Source of the DNA: an uncultured Oscillospiraceae bacterium
GTDB lineage: Bacteria > Bacillota > Clostridia > Oscillospirales > Oscillospiraceae
Length of the DNA: 17,749 nucleotides
NCBI GenBank assembly: GCA_947627085.1
Contig: CANQUO010000018.1
Span: 1-17,749 of the forward strand
Reading direction: 5' to 3'
The notes under the pieces were generated by a model. That model was not told where the DNA came from, searched no databases, and saw only the letters and a list, made by a program, of their open reading frames with translations. Position 1 is the stretch's first letter. Every line of letters begins with the position of its first letter. Shown here piece after piece: positions 1 through 7,172 of the stretch. The translations under genes were made by a program, and so were the position numbers.

Positions 1-365
1 GTGTATTTGGAGACAAAGTAGGTTTTCCGTCCGACTCTTGAGACGATCTGATCGAAAAGTCCTGATTTGCGCTCCTCTGCGTAGGACCATCCGAAGGGGA
101 GCACCGCTAAAATGGGCCAGACGAAATAGAAGACCATGTTTCCAAAGGTGGACCCGTTGACCGCTATCCACTCGACAAATAAGGAAAATCCCTCCGCAGA
201 TTTGCTAATGTCGTCAAGACTCAACATTGTTTCAGTGAGACTCCTGACCGTCAGGGCATTTTGGATCACATCGACCCCACAAATGAGAAGGCCGATGCCC
301 AAACTTATGAGGAACATTTTGTTTTTAAAGGCTTTATTCAGTTCCGCCCGGACACATCTAATCAT
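1..365 (-). CDS. ABC-2-like membrane permease, N-terminal part (runs off left edge)
   Basis: The reading frame is open from an ATG at 365 down to base 1, about 121 residues. A GTG one codon upstream is also possible; a GGGGGAGG ribosome site precedes both. The product begins MIRCVRAELNKAFKNKMF, followed by a hydrophobic segment (about residues 18-35), a polar loop, a second hydrophobic segment (about 78-92) and the stretch SYAEERKSGLFDQIVSR. A basic N-terminus before the first membrane segment and a charged E-x-x-S-G-L motif after a later one are typical of ABC-2 type permeases of peptide or antibiotic exporters. The start lies inside the last codons of the lipoprotein gene (8-base overlap), so the two are probably translationally coupled. 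The substrate is unknown, and the rest of the gene, with any ATPase partner, lies outside the window. Confidence 0.7.
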   Translation of the reverse strand, partial: MIRCVRAELNKAFKNKMFLISLGIGLLICGVDVIQNALTVRSLTETMLSLDDISKSAEGFSLFVEWIAVNGSTFGNMVFYFVWPILAVLPFGWSYAEERKSGLFDQIVSRVGRKTYFVSKY

Positions 366-1008
366 CACGATCCTCCCCCAAATTCAAATCCACGAAGTCA
401 CTGTTGGCGTTACCGCTGGTGGTGCAAGCCCGAAGCTGGGAGAGGTCCCTCTCCGAGCCGTCCCTCTTTTTGCCTACAAAATAGCCAACTTCAAATTCAA
501 CGGTCTCCCCCGGTGACAGCCTGAAGGCGAGGGAGTGCTCCGATTCCTGCCCGTAGAGGCTAAAGTAGTCCACGGGTATGTAATAATAATTTTTACCCTG
601 CTTTTCCGTAAGATCAATGAGTGTCAGAAGGTCATCCGCTCGGAAAACGTATGGGTCATTGTAACGATCCAGCTTTGCCGCCGCGTCAAGGCTTTTGACC
701 TCAAGCTTCAGAAGAATAAAGGAGCTGCCCTCCTTCATAGTTCCGTCTGACAGTACATGGTGGTCATAATTCTCGAAAAAAAGCTCCTGCGGAGGAAGCT
801 CGGAAACATCGGTGATCCGCTCGGCGCTTTTCACCGTCACCTGAAGCGACCCCTCGGCCAGACTGTTCGATTCTTCAAAAGAATCTCCGAGCTGTATGTC
901 GGATGACGTGCCCTTCTTCCCGCCGTCGGACGCTCCACGGGCACAGCCCGCGAGAAACGCAAGGCAGAGAGCGGACAGCAGAAGCGTTTTTAACCATTTC
1001 ATATTCAT
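358..1008 (-). CDS. Predicted lipoprotein (DUF4352/DUF5027-like)
   Basis: This encodes a 216-residue protein. I start it at the ATG at 1008 because GGAGGG lies 6 bases upstream; the frame is open further upstream, to 1068, but that would precede the promoter's start point. Residues 1-21 form a lipoprotein signal peptide with lipobox LAGC (Cys22), followed by a short Gly/Ser/Asp linker, so the mature protein should be lipid-anchored outside the cell. The rest looks like a single beta-rich domain, with alternating strands such as SFILLKLEVKS and LSPGETVEFEVGYFVG. That pattern recalls DUF4352- or DUF5027-type lipoproteins; I did not verify the family. It overlaps the downstream permease gene and is divergent from the LytTR/AgrC-like pair, which may control it. 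The molecular role is unknown. Confidence 0.8.
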   Translation of the reverse strand: MNMKWLKTLLLSALCLAFLAGCARGASDGGKKGTSSDIQLGDSFEESNSLAEGSLQVTVKSAERITDVSELPPQELFFENYDHHVLSDGTMKEGSSFILLKLEVKSLDAAAKLDRYNDPYVFRADDLLTLIDLTEKQGKNYYYIPVDYFSLYGQESEHSLAFRLSPGETVEFEVGYFVGKKRDGSERDLSQLRACTTSGNANSDFVDLNLGEDRDD

Positions 1009-1027
1009 TGGAATCCCTCCTGAATCA

Positions 1028-1045
1028 TAATCAGCGCGCTGATTA
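1028..1045. promoter_or_regulatory. 18-bp perfect palindrome at the start of the lipoprotein transcript (candidate operator)
   Basis: TAATCAGCGCGCTGATTA is a perfect palindrome. It lies directly downstream of the -10 hexamer of the leftward promoter, over the expected transcription start, and upstream of the ribosome site. That is the classical position for a dimeric repressor site. It could also fold as a short 5' RNA hairpin. The binding protein is unknown; LytTR regulators usually bind direct repeats, so the neighbouring regulator is not an obvious match. Confidence 0.5.
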
Positions 1046-1046
1046 C

Positions 1047-1076
1047 GGTATAATCCATTGACTGCCAATCTGTCAA
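1047..1076 (-). promoter_or_regulatory. Sigma-A promoter of the lipoprotein-permease operon
   Basis: On the minus strand a perfect -35 TTGACA (1076-1071) is followed after 18 bases by TATACC (1052-1047). The expected start is near 1040, about 30 bases before the ATG at 1008. A short inverted repeat, TTGAC at 1058-1062 and GTCAA at 1072-1076, overlaps the -35 region. Confidence 0.65.
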
Positions 1077-1127
1077 CGTCTCCGGCACGACCAGCGGTTT
1101 TCGCGGCGTGAACGACATCGGGGCGTA

Positions 1128-1156
1128 TTGCTATCCGGGGGAGGATGATTTATAAT
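1128..1156 (+). promoter_or_regulatory. Sigma-A promoter of the LytTR regulator-kinase operon
   Basis: TTGCTA at 1128-1133 and a perfect TATAAT at 1151-1156 are 17 bases apart. The expected start is near 1163, which lies downstream of the far in-frame TTG (1158) and so supports TTG 1188 as the true start of the regulator. Confidence 0.7.
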
Positions 1157-1187
1157 ATTGGCAAAAGCCCGGAAGGGGGAGTGGGAT

Positions 1188-1868
1188 TTGCTTATCGCCA
1201 TATGCGACGATTCGAAGGAGGATATGGACCTTCTCATGGGCTACGTCCGCCGGTACGATCCCGGCCTCGCGGTAAGGACATATTCCTCCGCCAGGGAGCT
1301 GCTGGCGGCCTCGGAAAAGCCGGACATCGTGTTTATGGATATAGAGATGGAGCCCCCCAACGGTTTTGAGGCCGCCGAGAGGCTCAGGGCGGAGCGGGAC
1401 GCGCCAATCATTATTTTCACGACCCAGACTCTGAGCTACGCCGTCCGGGGATACGGGCTGGCGCTCAGGTATCTGCCAAAGCCCATCGGCTTCGACACCT
1501 TTTCCGAGGCGCTGGAGCTTGCTTTGCGGGAGCGGACGCCCCGGAAGATCAGCGTCAGCTCCGACAGCGGCACCCGCGTCCTGAGCGTTCCGGACATAAT
1601 GTGGTTCGAGGTGTACGGCCACAACGTCTGTTTCCATCTGGCGGGCAGGCGTGAGCTTCAGGTGCGGTGTACCTTTTCCTCCGTCTTAGAGCAGGTGCGG
1701 CCCTGCGACTTTGCTCAAATCCACAAGAGCTACTGCGTAAATCTTGCCTTTGTGGAGCGGGCGGAGCAGAACAGCGTGGGCCTGACGGACGGGACCGCGC
1801 TCCCCGTGGGGAGGAGCTTTGTCAAGTCCTTTCGGGAGAAGCTGGGAAATTATCTGAGGGGGCGATGA
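1188..1868 (+). CDS. LytTR-family response regulator (AgrA/LytR type)
   Basis: This encodes 226 residues. I start it at TTG 1188, giving MLIAICDDSKED, the usual beginning of this family; AAGGGGGAG lies 6-7 bases upstream and the TATAAT promoter leaves no room for the earlier TTG. The receiver domain is about residues 1-115: acidic pocket D7/D8, phospho-acceptor D51 in FMDIEM, Thr near 78-79, and Lys97 in YLPKP. The LytTR DNA-binding domain is about residues 120-222 and includes DIMWFEVYGHNV, the QIHKSYCVN segment and GRSFVKSF. It should be phosphorylated by the AgrC-like kinase that begins 3 bases after its stop. Such pairs usually control peptide-related or envelope genes. The divergent lipoprotein-permease operon is the nearest candidate target, which is an inference from position. 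Confidence 0.9.
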   Translation: MLIAICDDSKEDMDLLMGYVRRYDPGLAVRTYSSARELLAASEKPDIVFMDIEMEPPNGFEAAERLRAERDAPIIIFTTQTLSYAVRGYGLALRYLPKPIGFDTFSEALELALRERTPRKISVSSDSGTRVLSVPDIMWFEVYGHNVCFHLAGRRELQVRCTFSSVLEQVRPCDFAQIHKSYCVNLAFVERAEQNSVGLTDGTALPVGRSFVKSFREKLGNYLRGR

Positions 1869-1871
1869 TGT

Positions 1872-3119
1872 ATGACCACATTTGTTGAGTTTGCCGCGGT
1901 ACCCGTGGAGGTCCTTTTGGGCGTATACATATACGAGGGGTTGTTTTCGGAGCATCGGCACCCATACGCGGCCTTTATTTATTATGCCATGTGGTTCGTG
2001 GTCGGGGAGCTGGGGACGTTTTACCTGCCGATCCCTTGGCTTCGGTCATTGATTCTTTTCCTCATGGCGCTTGTGGGGAACTATATCACCTACAAGACAA
2101 AGCCGTTGCCGTGTCTCTACAATACGGCGCTGTATTTTTTGGTCATCGTTTTCTCTGACGTTCTGTGCGCGGCGATCCTGACGGTGGCCGGATACGGGAC
2201 GGAAATAGCTATGGGCGGGTCGGAACGAATAGCCCTTATAGTTATGGCGCGGACGGTCAATCTCCTGCTTATCCAGATCCTGCTTCTTATTTTCCGCCGG
2301 GACAAGCCCCGCGCCTTCCCGCTTATATCCGTCCCGCTGTTTATCTGCCAGATTCTCAGCTTTTTTGCCTGTTACAGGAGCTTCTTCGCCCTGAGCAACG
2401 GCGAAAACTCAGGGACGATACTATTCACCACGCTGTCGCTGATGGTGGTCAATATTATTATCTGCTTCTATGTGCGGATACTTGAGGACTACTACCAGCG
2501 CCGGGCCGCCGACGCGGCGGCCGAGAGTCTGGCGGGGCTCCAGAGACAGTATTTTGAGAACATGACCTCCCGCCAGGAGGAGACACGCGCCTTGTGGCAC
2601 GACATAAAAAAATACGTCTCCGCCATGGAGACGATGGTTGCGTCGGATAAGACCGATGAGGCCGAAAAGTGCTTTGAGGAGATACGGGAGAAGTACGAAA
2701 AGATAAACATGAGCGTGGACGTGGGCAACACCGTGGTGGACAGCATTCTCAGCGACGCCGTGCGGCGGGCCGGGGACGCGGATATAGACTTGCGCCTTGA
2801 TGTCTGGGTGGCCCCGGAGCTGAATATTCCCCCGGCGGACCTATACATCATCATCGGGAACACGCTGGACAACGCCTTCGAGGCCTGTGGGGAGTTTCCC
2901 AAAGAGAAACGTGTCGTAGAGCTCCTCCTGCGCCAGAGCAACCGGCTTCTCTACTACGAGCTCACAAACCCCTGCCTGCCCGGCGCGCCGGTGAAAAAAT
3001 CCGGCCTCCACGGCTACGGCCTTAAAAATGTCCGCGCCTGCGTGGAGAAGGACAAGGGCGCGATGGACATATCGCAAAGGGATGGGTATTTTACGGTCAG
3101 CGTGCAGTTGAACGTTTAG
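1872..3119 (+). CDS. AgrC-like sensor histidine kinase (GHKL ATPase)
   Basis: This encodes 415 residues and starts 3 bases after the regulator stop, with GAGGGGGCG as ribosome site. Residues 1-205 hold about six hydrophobic membrane segments, as in peptide-sensing kinases of the AgrC/ComD group. A coiled-coil-like stretch (about 205-240) leads to the phospho-acceptor region LWHDIKKYVSAM, with His243 as the likely site. The ATPase domain follows, with N-box GNTLDNAFEA (N334) and G-box HGYGLKNV (380-387), the usual compact GHKL layout of HATPase_c_5 proteins. It is the partner of the LytTR regulator just upstream. No agrB/agrD-like gene or peptide precursor is visible nearby, so the signal is unknown. 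Confidence 0.9.
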   Translation: MTTFVEFAAVPVEVLLGVYIYEGLFSEHRHPYAAFIYYAMWFVVGELGTFYLPIPWLRSLILFLMALVGNYITYKTKPLPCLYNTALYFLVIVFSDVLCAAILTVAGYGTEIAMGGSERIALIVMARTVNLLLIQILLLIFRRDKPRAFPLISVPLFICQILSFFACYRSFFALSNGENSGTILFTTLSLMVVNIIICFYVRILEDYYQRRAADAAAESLAGLQRQYFENMTSRQEETRALWHDIKKYVSAMETMVASDKTDEAEKCFEEIREKYEKINMSVDVGNTVVDSILSDAVRRAGDADIDLRLDVWVAPELNIPPADLYIIIGNTLDNAFEACGEFPKEKRVVELLLRQSNRLLYYELTNPCLPGAPVKKSGLHGYGLKNVRACVEKDKGAMDISQRDGYFTVSVQLNV

Positions 3120-3185
3120 CGGGGGCGCTTTCGTTATACGCAATTTATAGCGGTCATTTGACTTTGCCTCGATTTGGGAAAGAAA

Positions 3186-3213
3186 CGGCGGCCTTGATTT
3201 CTCAAAGCCGCCG
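3186..3213 (-). terminator. Intrinsic terminator of the XRE gene
   Basis: A stem CGGCGGC/GCCGCCG, extended by a TTGA/TCAA inner stem, lies 13 bases beyond the XRE stop codon. On the minus strand it is followed by TTTCTTTCCC. The gene from the left (kinase, plus strand) converges here; the same hairpin may help to end it, but the plus-strand side has no T-run. Confidence 0.65.
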
Positions 3214-3226
3214 TATGAGGGCATGA

Positions 3227-4285
3227 CTATTTTCTGTTGCGCGACGGCTTTTTCCCTTCGCCTTTCAGCTTCTCCCAGTCCTCATTTCCACGCATATAAT
3301 TAAAGGTTTCATCTCCAAGAGACTCCAAAAGTTTCTGCCTTAAACCGACTAAAAAATCAGGGTCAACAGGCTTTATCATCATGTGTTGATAAAGCCTGGA
3401 TTTTGTAAAATCATCTATTGTACCTGTACTATCCAATATTTCCTGCATAAGCTGTGCCGTCCATGTAGCATCTTTTTCCCAAACCGCGACATGTAGCCCA
3501 AAGCAAACCTCATTGTATTTGCCCATTTCAAACGCGGACGCGACAGAGGACGAAACCTCGACCAGCTTTTTTGCCATTTCATGATCGTCATCTTCCATAT
3601 AAAGAATGCGCAAATCATTTAATGTCATTTGTATGTGCTGATATCCGGTATAAATCAATTCCTCGTATGCGCGGTAGGCATCCGTCCGTTTTCCTGTTTT
3701 ACTGTCCACAAGCGCTTCCTTGCGCTTGCGTTCCGGATTTTCCAATGAGAAATAATCCAAATAATGAGCCGCTTTTTCATAATTCTCTTGCCGAATAAAC
3801 GCGTGGAACAACGAGTCCGCCGCCTGATTGCGCATTTGTTCATCTTCGGAGAGCAAGCACCGCTCATACCACCCGAATATCACGCCGTCATACTTGTCTT
3901 TATTTGGGAGCTCTGCTGTCATTCGTTTTGCGTCCAGAATTACCGCCGCCTGCCAGATCAGCCTTTCGCAGTTGGGGTATTCCTCGATTTTTTTCTTCAC
4001 GGAAAGGAACATATCGTGGAAGTCACGGTTCTCCAGGTCCTCTTGAAGCTGAGAGAGATACTGGTTGATCTCTTCGTCCGTCAGCTCATCCTTAAAGGAC
4101 AGAAGCTCGTCTGTGGTGATGCCCAGCAGCCGCGCGATGGGCGCCAGCAAAGCCACATCCGGCAGCGTGACGCCCTTTTCCCACTTGTTCACAGCGGGCG
4201 CGGTCACGCCGAGACGAGCGGCCATCTCCTCCTGCGTCATACCTTTATTCTTTCTGTATTTTTTGATAACATTTCCTATCGTCAT
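3227..4285 (-). CDS. XRE-family transcriptional regulator with helical C-terminal repeat domain
   Basis: This encodes 352 residues. The ATG at 4285 is preceded by AAGGAAA. Residues 1-65 form a Cro/CI-type helix-turn-helix: the scaffold is MTIGNVIKKYRKNKGMTQ, then EEMAARLGVTAPAVNKWEKG with the recognition helix, then LPDVALLAPIARLLGITTDELL. The remaining roughly 285 residues are helical and rich in Tyr, Glu and Leu, consistent with a TPR-like sensor domain, though no clean repeat can be read. It lies 161 bases downstream of the kinase gene on the same strand but has its own promoter. Its target may be the AT-rich cassette to its right; this is inference. It could also be an independent housekeeping-type XRE regulator. 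Confidence 0.85.
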   Translation of the reverse strand: MTIGNVIKKYRKNKGMTQEEMAARLGVTAPAVNKWEKGVTLPDVALLAPIARLLGITTDELLSFKDELTDEEINQYLSQLQEDLENRDFHDMFLSVKKKIEEYPNCERLIWQAAVILDAKRMTAELPNKDKYDGVIFGWYERCLLSEDEQMRNQAADSLFHAFIRQENYEKAAHYLDYFSLENPERKRKEALVDSKTGKRTDAYRAYEELIYTGYQHIQMTLNDLRILYMEDDDHEMAKKLVEVSSSVASAFEMGKYNEVCFGLHVAVWEKDATWTAQLMQEILDSTGTIDDFTKSRLYQHMMIKPVDPDFLVGLRQKLLESLGDETFNYMRGNEDWEKLKGEGKKPSRNRK

Positions 4286-4328
4286 GTTTAACTATTTCCT
4301 TTACGATCTTTGGAGCGCTTCCGTACAT

Positions 4329-4357
4329 AGTATAGTTGATGGGTACTCAAAAGTCTA
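4329..4357 (-). promoter_or_regulatory. Candidate promoter of the XRE gene
   Basis: On the minus strand TAGACT (4357-4352) and TATACT (4334-4329) are 17 bases apart. The predicted start is about 35-40 bases upstream of the ATG. No terminator is evident between the kinase stop at 4447 and this promoter, so readthrough from the upstream operon is also possible. Confidence 0.5.
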
Positions 4358-4446
4358 TTGAACATCGATTAAATAATAGGAATGATTTTTTACAGTTGGT
4401 TAATTTTCGGGAGGCTTAGTAAAGCGCCAATGAATCATTTATCCTT

Positions 4447-5328
4447 TTAGAATTGCACTGTTACGAATAATTTTCCATCGGTATAATCAGCGTCAATCAA
4501 GCCTCCCATGCGTTCCGTCAAATTTTTTGCGATAGATAACCCTAATCCCGTGGAATTACGCCGCGCTTCTACTGTGTAGAAACGGTCGAACAGCCTTCCA
4601 ACAGAAACGGTATTTAGGCTTTCCGCACGATTAGAAAATACGATACTTCCTTCTTCTTTCATACAGACGGAGAAATCCCCGTCTGTATATTTCAAGGCGT
4701 TGCTTATGATGTTGGAAAAAATACGGTTTAAGGCATTGACATCCAATTCACGCAAGACCGGTACCTCCGGCAGATCGATCTGCGGCTGGATTCCCTTTTC
4801 CCGCATCACCCCATAAAAGGATAACAGACTTTCCTGCAGAATATGGACCACATTCACGCGATCGGGTTTCAGCTCCTGAGAAGTGGTAACGACGCTATAA
4901 TGAAACAGCTCCTCCGTAAGATTTTTAAGCACCTCCGCCCGGTTTTGGATTTGTGCCAGATACAGCCGGACCTTTTCGCTTTTTTCTTCTCGATTCAGTA
5001 AATCAAGGTACGCGCAGATGGCGGTCAGAGGCGTGCGCAGATCGTGAGAAATATTTGTAATGGCGTTTTTGAGCTCCAAATCCCCCTGCTGAAAGCGATG
5101 CCTCTCTTTTTGAAGATTTTCAAGCTGTTGATTGAGGGAATCCGCAAGGTCACGCATACACCTGCCGCCGCATGAAATATCGATCAGAGTATTTGTATCG
5201 GTTATGAGCTTTTCGGCAAAAGCGGTTTTGATCTCCTTGGCGGATTTTCTCAACATATGATTTTTCACAATAAGGGCAAGGATGATCAAAGCCATAATGC
5301 CGATCGTGACCCATGACCAAAACTCCAT
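4447..5328 (-). CDS. Sensor histidine kinase with a single membrane segment (HisKA + HATPase)
   Basis: This encodes 293 residues, starting at the ATG at 5328 behind AAGGAAG; the ribosome site adjoins the permease stop 12 bases upstream. One membrane segment (about residues 5-22) is followed directly by a cytoplasmic linker, with no extracellular sensor domain. The HisKA motif ITNISHDLRTPLTAI carries the phospho-acceptor His95. The ATPase domain has N-box SNIISNALKYTDGD (N206, N210) and F/G boxes LFDRFYTVEARRNSTGLGLS. The expected Asp-x-Gly of the G1 box is replaced by a segment reading SIVFSNRAES. Kinases without an external domain next to ABC exporters often sense drug through the transporter, as BceS does. 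It is the likely partner of the OmpR-type regulator at 7163-7837. Confidence 0.88.
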   Translation of the reverse strand: MEFWSWVTIGIMALIILALIVKNHMLRKSAKEIKTAFAEKLITDTNTLIDISCGGRCMRDLADSLNQQLENLQKERHRFQQGDLELKNAITNISHDLRTPLTAICAYLDLLNREEKSEKVRLYLAQIQNRAEVLKNLTEELFHYSVVTTSQELKPDRVNVVHILQESLLSFYGVMREKGIQPQIDLPEVPVLRELDVNALNRIFSNIISNALKYTDGDFSVCMKEEGSIVFSNRAESLNTVSVGRLFDRFYTVEARRNSTGLGLSIAKNLTERMGGLIDADYTDGKLFVTVQF

Positions 5329-5340
5329 AACGAACTTCCT

Positions 5341-6174
5341 TTATTTCAAATCTCTCTTCCTGAAAATCACCGCTCCGCAGCCGCTGGAAAGGACGACCCA
5401 TCCAAGAGAAGCCAAAAACATGACCGCAAAGCGTCCACTATCCAACATTCCGCAAAGCTGCAGGGATTGTCCTCCCGGGAGGATATCATAAATCGTTTCG
5501 ATAACGCGGCGTTCCGTTCCCTCTACATAGTCGGGATTACGGACCCACTCACCATCCTGTCCGTCATCTGTTTCCCCCATCCCCAACGGTCCGTTCATGG
5601 CATAGTAATACTCCGGTTCCTCCAGCTGATCCAAAAGGGCGCCGCCGGCATATAAGAGCAGCACAGAGAGCAGCACACAGACAACGGCGGTAACAGTGCG
5701 GTTAGAATTTGACATAGCGATAAAGCAATAGATCGCCGTATAGGCCGCGCTTAAAGCGAACACACAAATACCCTCCAGCACAACTGTGGAGATTTCCTTG
5801 TGGAAAAAGCCCAAAAGGGGTATGCCCACCAAAAGCGAAGAAATGAGATGCCCCAGGCACATGAGCCATCCCGCCAGGATACATACGGCCACATTGGCAA
5901 AATAGACCTCCCAGCGCATGTGCCCTGATACGATTTTGTTTCTAACCGTGCCGTCTTCAAATTCCGTGCCCACAAAGAGGCTGATAAAAACAGCGAGGAC
6001 GATCCCAATCAAAAGGGCGTCTATCCAAAAGGCCTCATCCAGGTAATGCGTTTCCGTGTCCATGCCCATACCGAGTCTTTGAAAAGCGCCCATTGCGGTA
6101 AAAGCGATAAAACTAAGCCGGAACACCTTGCTTTTCCATAGTCTCGCCATATTGGCCCGTAACAGCTTACTCAT
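5341..6174 (-). CDS. ABC-2 type permease of a BcrB/lantibiotic-immunity-like exporter
   Basis: This encodes 277 residues from the ATG at 6174, which overlaps the end of the ATPase gene by 8 bases (start and stop interleaved as ATGAGTAA), indicating translational coupling. An upstream in-frame TTG would add six residues. The N-terminus MSKLLRANMARLWKSKVF is basic, followed by a membrane segment, a loop, then about five more hydrophobic segments. The motif FVGTEFEDGTVRNKIVSGH, after the second segment, is the characteristic coupling-loop motif of ABC-2 permeases in bacitracin- and lantibiotic-resistance exporters. It forms the membrane part of the transporter with the preceding ATPase. The substrate is not determined by sequence. 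Confidence 0.85.
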   Translation of the reverse strand: MSKLLRANMARLWKSKVFRLSFIAFTAMGAFQRLGMGMDTETHYLDEAFWIDALLIGIVLAVFISLFVGTEFEDGTVRNKIVSGHMRWEVYFANVAVCILAGWLMCLGHLISSLLVGIPLLGFFHKEISTVVLEGICVFALSAAYTAIYCFIAMSNSNRTVTAVVCVLLSVLLLYAGGALLDQLEEPEYYYAMNGPLGMGETDDGQDGEWVRNPDYVEGTERRVIETIYDILPGGQSLQLCGMLDSGRFAVMFLASLGWVVLSSGCGAVIFRKRDLK

Positions 6175-7081
6175 GCCTCTCACCCCCAACAAGACTGATA
6201 TAATAGCTTTCCAGGCTGTCGTCCAGCTCTTTTAAAGAAATCACTTCGCAGTTTTCTCTCGCCAGGGCAGAAGCCAGCAGGGATACATTGATCTTGCCAT
6301 ATACATCGGCAGTTTTGTCAGACAGGATCTTATAATCGATTTTCATACCGTCAAGAACGCGGGCAAGGGCCTTGGTATCGCTTACTTCCACGCAAACGCA
6401 TTTACGGCAGTTTTCCGCCAATTGCGCGGCGCTGATCTCTTTTATAACGCGCCCGCTGTCGATGAATCCGTAGTGGGTCGCAAATTTGGAAAGCTCATCG
6501 AGAATATGGCTTGAAATCAAAACCGTGATCTGTCTCTCGCGGTTCAGCTTCAAAATCAGCTCCCGTATCTCCACGATACCCTGCGGGTCAAGTCCGTTCG
6601 CGGGCTCGTCAAGCACCAGAAAATCAGGACTGCCCACAAGGGCAACAGCGATCCCCAGCCGCTGGCGCATCCCAAGTGAAAAGTGCTTTACCTTCTTCTT
6701 CCCGGCATCCTTCAGCCCCACCAACGCCAGAATATCCTCTAAACCATGAAAAGAGGGGAGTCCAAGGTTATAGTATTGTTGCTTCAGGTTATCCTCCGCG
6801 GTCATGTCCGAATAGACAGCCGGCGTCTCTACCACGGCGCCCATTCTTCTTCGCGCCTTCACAATTTCTTTCTCTGTGTTCCTTTTGCCGTATAACGTAT
6901 ACTCGCCGGATGTCGGCTCCTGCAAACCGCAAATCACCCGAATCAGTGTAGTTTTCCCCGCGCCGTTTTTCCCGACAAAGCCGTAAATAGCCCCTTTGGG
7001 AACGTGCATGGTCAGATCGTTTAACGCCTGAAAATGCTTATACCTTTTTTCCAGGCCATTTGTAGTTAATACATAGTCCAC
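6167..7081 (-). CDS. ABC transporter ATP-binding protein, BcrA-like
   Basis: This encodes 304 residues. I start it at GTG 7081 because a strong GGAGGT lies 8 bases upstream; a longer reading to 7132 would overlap the promoter. Motifs in order: Walker A GKNGAGKTT (37-45), Q-loop region near 86, signature HFSLGMRQR (about 133-141), Walker B FLVLDEP (154-160) with the D-loop NGLDP, and the switch His192 in ISSHILDEL. The roughly 85 residues after the nucleotide-binding domain match the C-terminal extension common in BcrA-type exporters. It powers the permease encoded directly downstream. The gene is the first in the ABC-kinase block and is separated from the regulator gene by 81 bases that carry apparent regulatory sites. 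Confidence 0.92.
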   Translation of the reverse strand: MDYVLTTNGLEKRYKHFQALNDLTMHVPKGAIYGFVGKNGAGKTTLIRVICGLQEPTSGEYTLYGKRNTEKEIVKARRRMGAVVETPAVYSDMTAEDNLKQQYYNLGLPSFHGLEDILALVGLKDAGKKKVKHFSLGMRQRLGIAVALVGSPDFLVLDEPANGLDPQGIVEIRELILKLNRERQITVLISSHILDELSKFATHYGFIDSGRVIKEISAAQLAENCRKCVCVEVSDTKALARVLDGMKIDYKILSDKTADVYGKINVSLLASALARENCEVISLKELDDSLESYYISLVGGERHE

Positions 7082-7099
7082 TATATGGTACCTCCTTGA

Positions 7100-7133
7100 C
7101 TTGATGACCCTATTATAAAATACGATCATCAAG
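7100..7133. promoter_or_regulatory. Promoter with an 8-bp inverted repeat around its -10 (ABC exporter genes)
   Basis: On the minus strand a perfect TATAAT lies at 7117-7112. It is enclosed by CTTGATGA (7100-7107) and TCATCAAG (7126-7133), a perfect 8-bp inverted repeat with an 18-base centre. The -35 position (7140-7135) reads CCGTTT, a poor match, which suggests an activator-dependent promoter. The predicted start is near 7105, about 24 bases before the GTG. Confidence 0.5.
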
Positions 7134-7150
7134 AAAACGGCCGGGAAAAA

Positions 7151-7172
7151 GTCAAGATTTCGTCAAGATTTT
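7151..7172 (-). promoter_or_regulatory. Tandem 11-base direct repeat, candidate OmpR-type regulator binding site
   Basis: GTCAAGATTTC (7151-7161) and GTCAAGATTTT (7162-7172) repeat head to tail with a period of 11, about one helical turn. The site covers the stop codon of the regulator gene and lies about 46-67 bases upstream of the predicted start of the ABC genes. A third partial copy, ATCAAGA, is at 7128-7134. Tandem sites at this spacing are how winged-helix OmpR regulators bind. Confidence 0.5.

Noticed and set aside
1158..1187. Upstream TTG start for the LytTR regulator
   Set aside because: It would lie upstream of the predicted transcription start set by TATAAT at 1151-1156, and TTG 1188 has the better ribosome site and the family N-terminus.
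1872..3226. A full agr-type quorum-sensing locus
   Set aside because: The kinase and regulator are AgrC/AgrA-like, but no AgrB-like protease or AgrD-like peptide gene can be found around them.
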